Of a stretch of DNA of 20,000 nt, positions 19,528-20,000 are shown piece by piece (the stretch's first letter is position 1; the number at the start of each line of letters is the position of its first letter). Below the pieces are notes generated by a model that saw nothing but the letters and a program-made list of their open reading frames with translations, ran no database searches and was not told the DNA's origin. The stretch is from Hypsibius dujardini. Taxonomy: Eukaryota > Tardigrada > Eutardigrada > Parachela > Hypsibiidae. Made by a program: the position numbers and the translations under genes. Where the stretch lies: assembly GCA_001579985.1 (NCBI GenBank), contig LRSR01000020.1, positions 1 through 20,000 of the forward strand. Reading direction: 5' to 3'.

Positions 19528-20000
19528 TGGAAGAGCGCCAAAATATCTCTGATGGATATTTAAAGATCACCAATTTTACAAGGAAAATTAAGGAAACTTT
19601 AGGAACCCTCGTATTTGTCCAAATTTAAAGCTTTACCCAAATTTTTATTTCTCGATTTTGCCGGCGAAATACATTTTTATAATTCGTCGTAAATATAGGC
19701 CAGAATACAAAAACGTACTTCCATATGATTCTGTATTCGGCATTTGAGTAATACTCCCAAGTGGATGTAATACTCCCAAGTGGGTCGAGGTCATGGATGC
19801 GAGAAACTGGACAGACAATTGGCGCCCCCTACAGGGCATAATCGCCACAACGAAAATCGATCCAGCCAAAAATCCATAATACACACTTCACACACACACA
19901 CCTTCACCCACTTTACCTTTTTCATCCAGTCGTGGGTGATCTCAATTCCTCTTTATCGACGGATCCCGTTTTGATTACACCATCATCATGCCCTCTCATT
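19528..20000. other. Right edge, no supported gene
   Basis: Besides the 17-bp direct repeat, there is a CTCF-like 15-mer at 19821-19835 and a CA-rich patch at 19880-19905. A possible acceptor (catccag, ending 19929) is followed by an open frame to the edge, which could be an exon of a next gene but has no recognisable motif. Confidence 0.3.
19748..19783. repeat. 17-bp direct repeat
   Basis: GTAATACTCCCAAGTGG occurs twice, exactly, separated by two bases. Confidence 0.9.

Noticed and set aside
19930-20000. Possible exon of a further gene at the right edge
   Set aside because: Only a moderate acceptor and 70 bases of open frame. Too little sequence to support it.
1-20000. CRISPR array, tRNA, rRNA or bacterial features
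   Set aside because: Direct repeats here are simple tetranucleotides or minisatellites without unique spacers. No tRNA-like fold with box A and box B was recognised, and the gene structure is eukaryotic.

Overview
This is a piece of nuclear DNA from an animal. It carries three multi-exon protein genes with GT-AG introns and no operon, Shine-Dalgarno or phage features. The gene set supports a metazoan: an MBT-repeat Polycomb-type repressor with FCS and MyT1-type zinc fingers, an ELM2/SANT co-repressor-like protein, and the spliceosomal WD40 protein PLRG1. Several introns hold (CTGT/GACA)n or (GATT/AATC)n arrays. I lean towards a flatworm or similar invertebrate, but that is an impression and not shown by the sequence.

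Layout. Positions 105-5804 (minus strand) hold an L3MBTL-like gene. I place 14 coding exons, all phase-consistent and together 1083 codons, and it runs off the left edge before any stop. Positions 5805-6773 are a head-to-head intergenic promoter region. Positions 6774-9193 (plus) hold a 4-exon gene of 353 residues with the C-terminal part of an ELM2 domain, a SANT-like helix bundle and a CxxC/CxxC zinc finger. Positions 9194-10356 are intergenic. Positions 10357-14775 (plus) hold a complete 13-exon PLRG1/Prp46 gene of 495 residues with seven WD repeats. From 14776 to 20000 I find no convincing gene. That part is AT-rich and holds diverged tandem repeats, two copies of one foldback (inverted-repeat) element, and a broken coiled-coil reading frame.

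How the genes relate. The L3MBTL-like and ELM2/SANT-like genes face away from each other across about 970 bp. Both would encode nuclear chromatin repressors, so shared control is plausible but is inference. PLRG1 is a core splicing factor (Prp19/CDC5L complex) and is not obviously linked in function. The most interesting points are: a PLRG1 intron made of three 87-bp repeats that stays open in frame with the upstream exon; a CGTACG-type motif upstream of all three start codons; the foldback repeat family; and tetranucleotide arrays that lie in introns and stop abruptly at about 13.25 kb. All exon calls come from reading frames, splice consensus and family resemblance by eye; no alignment or search was run.
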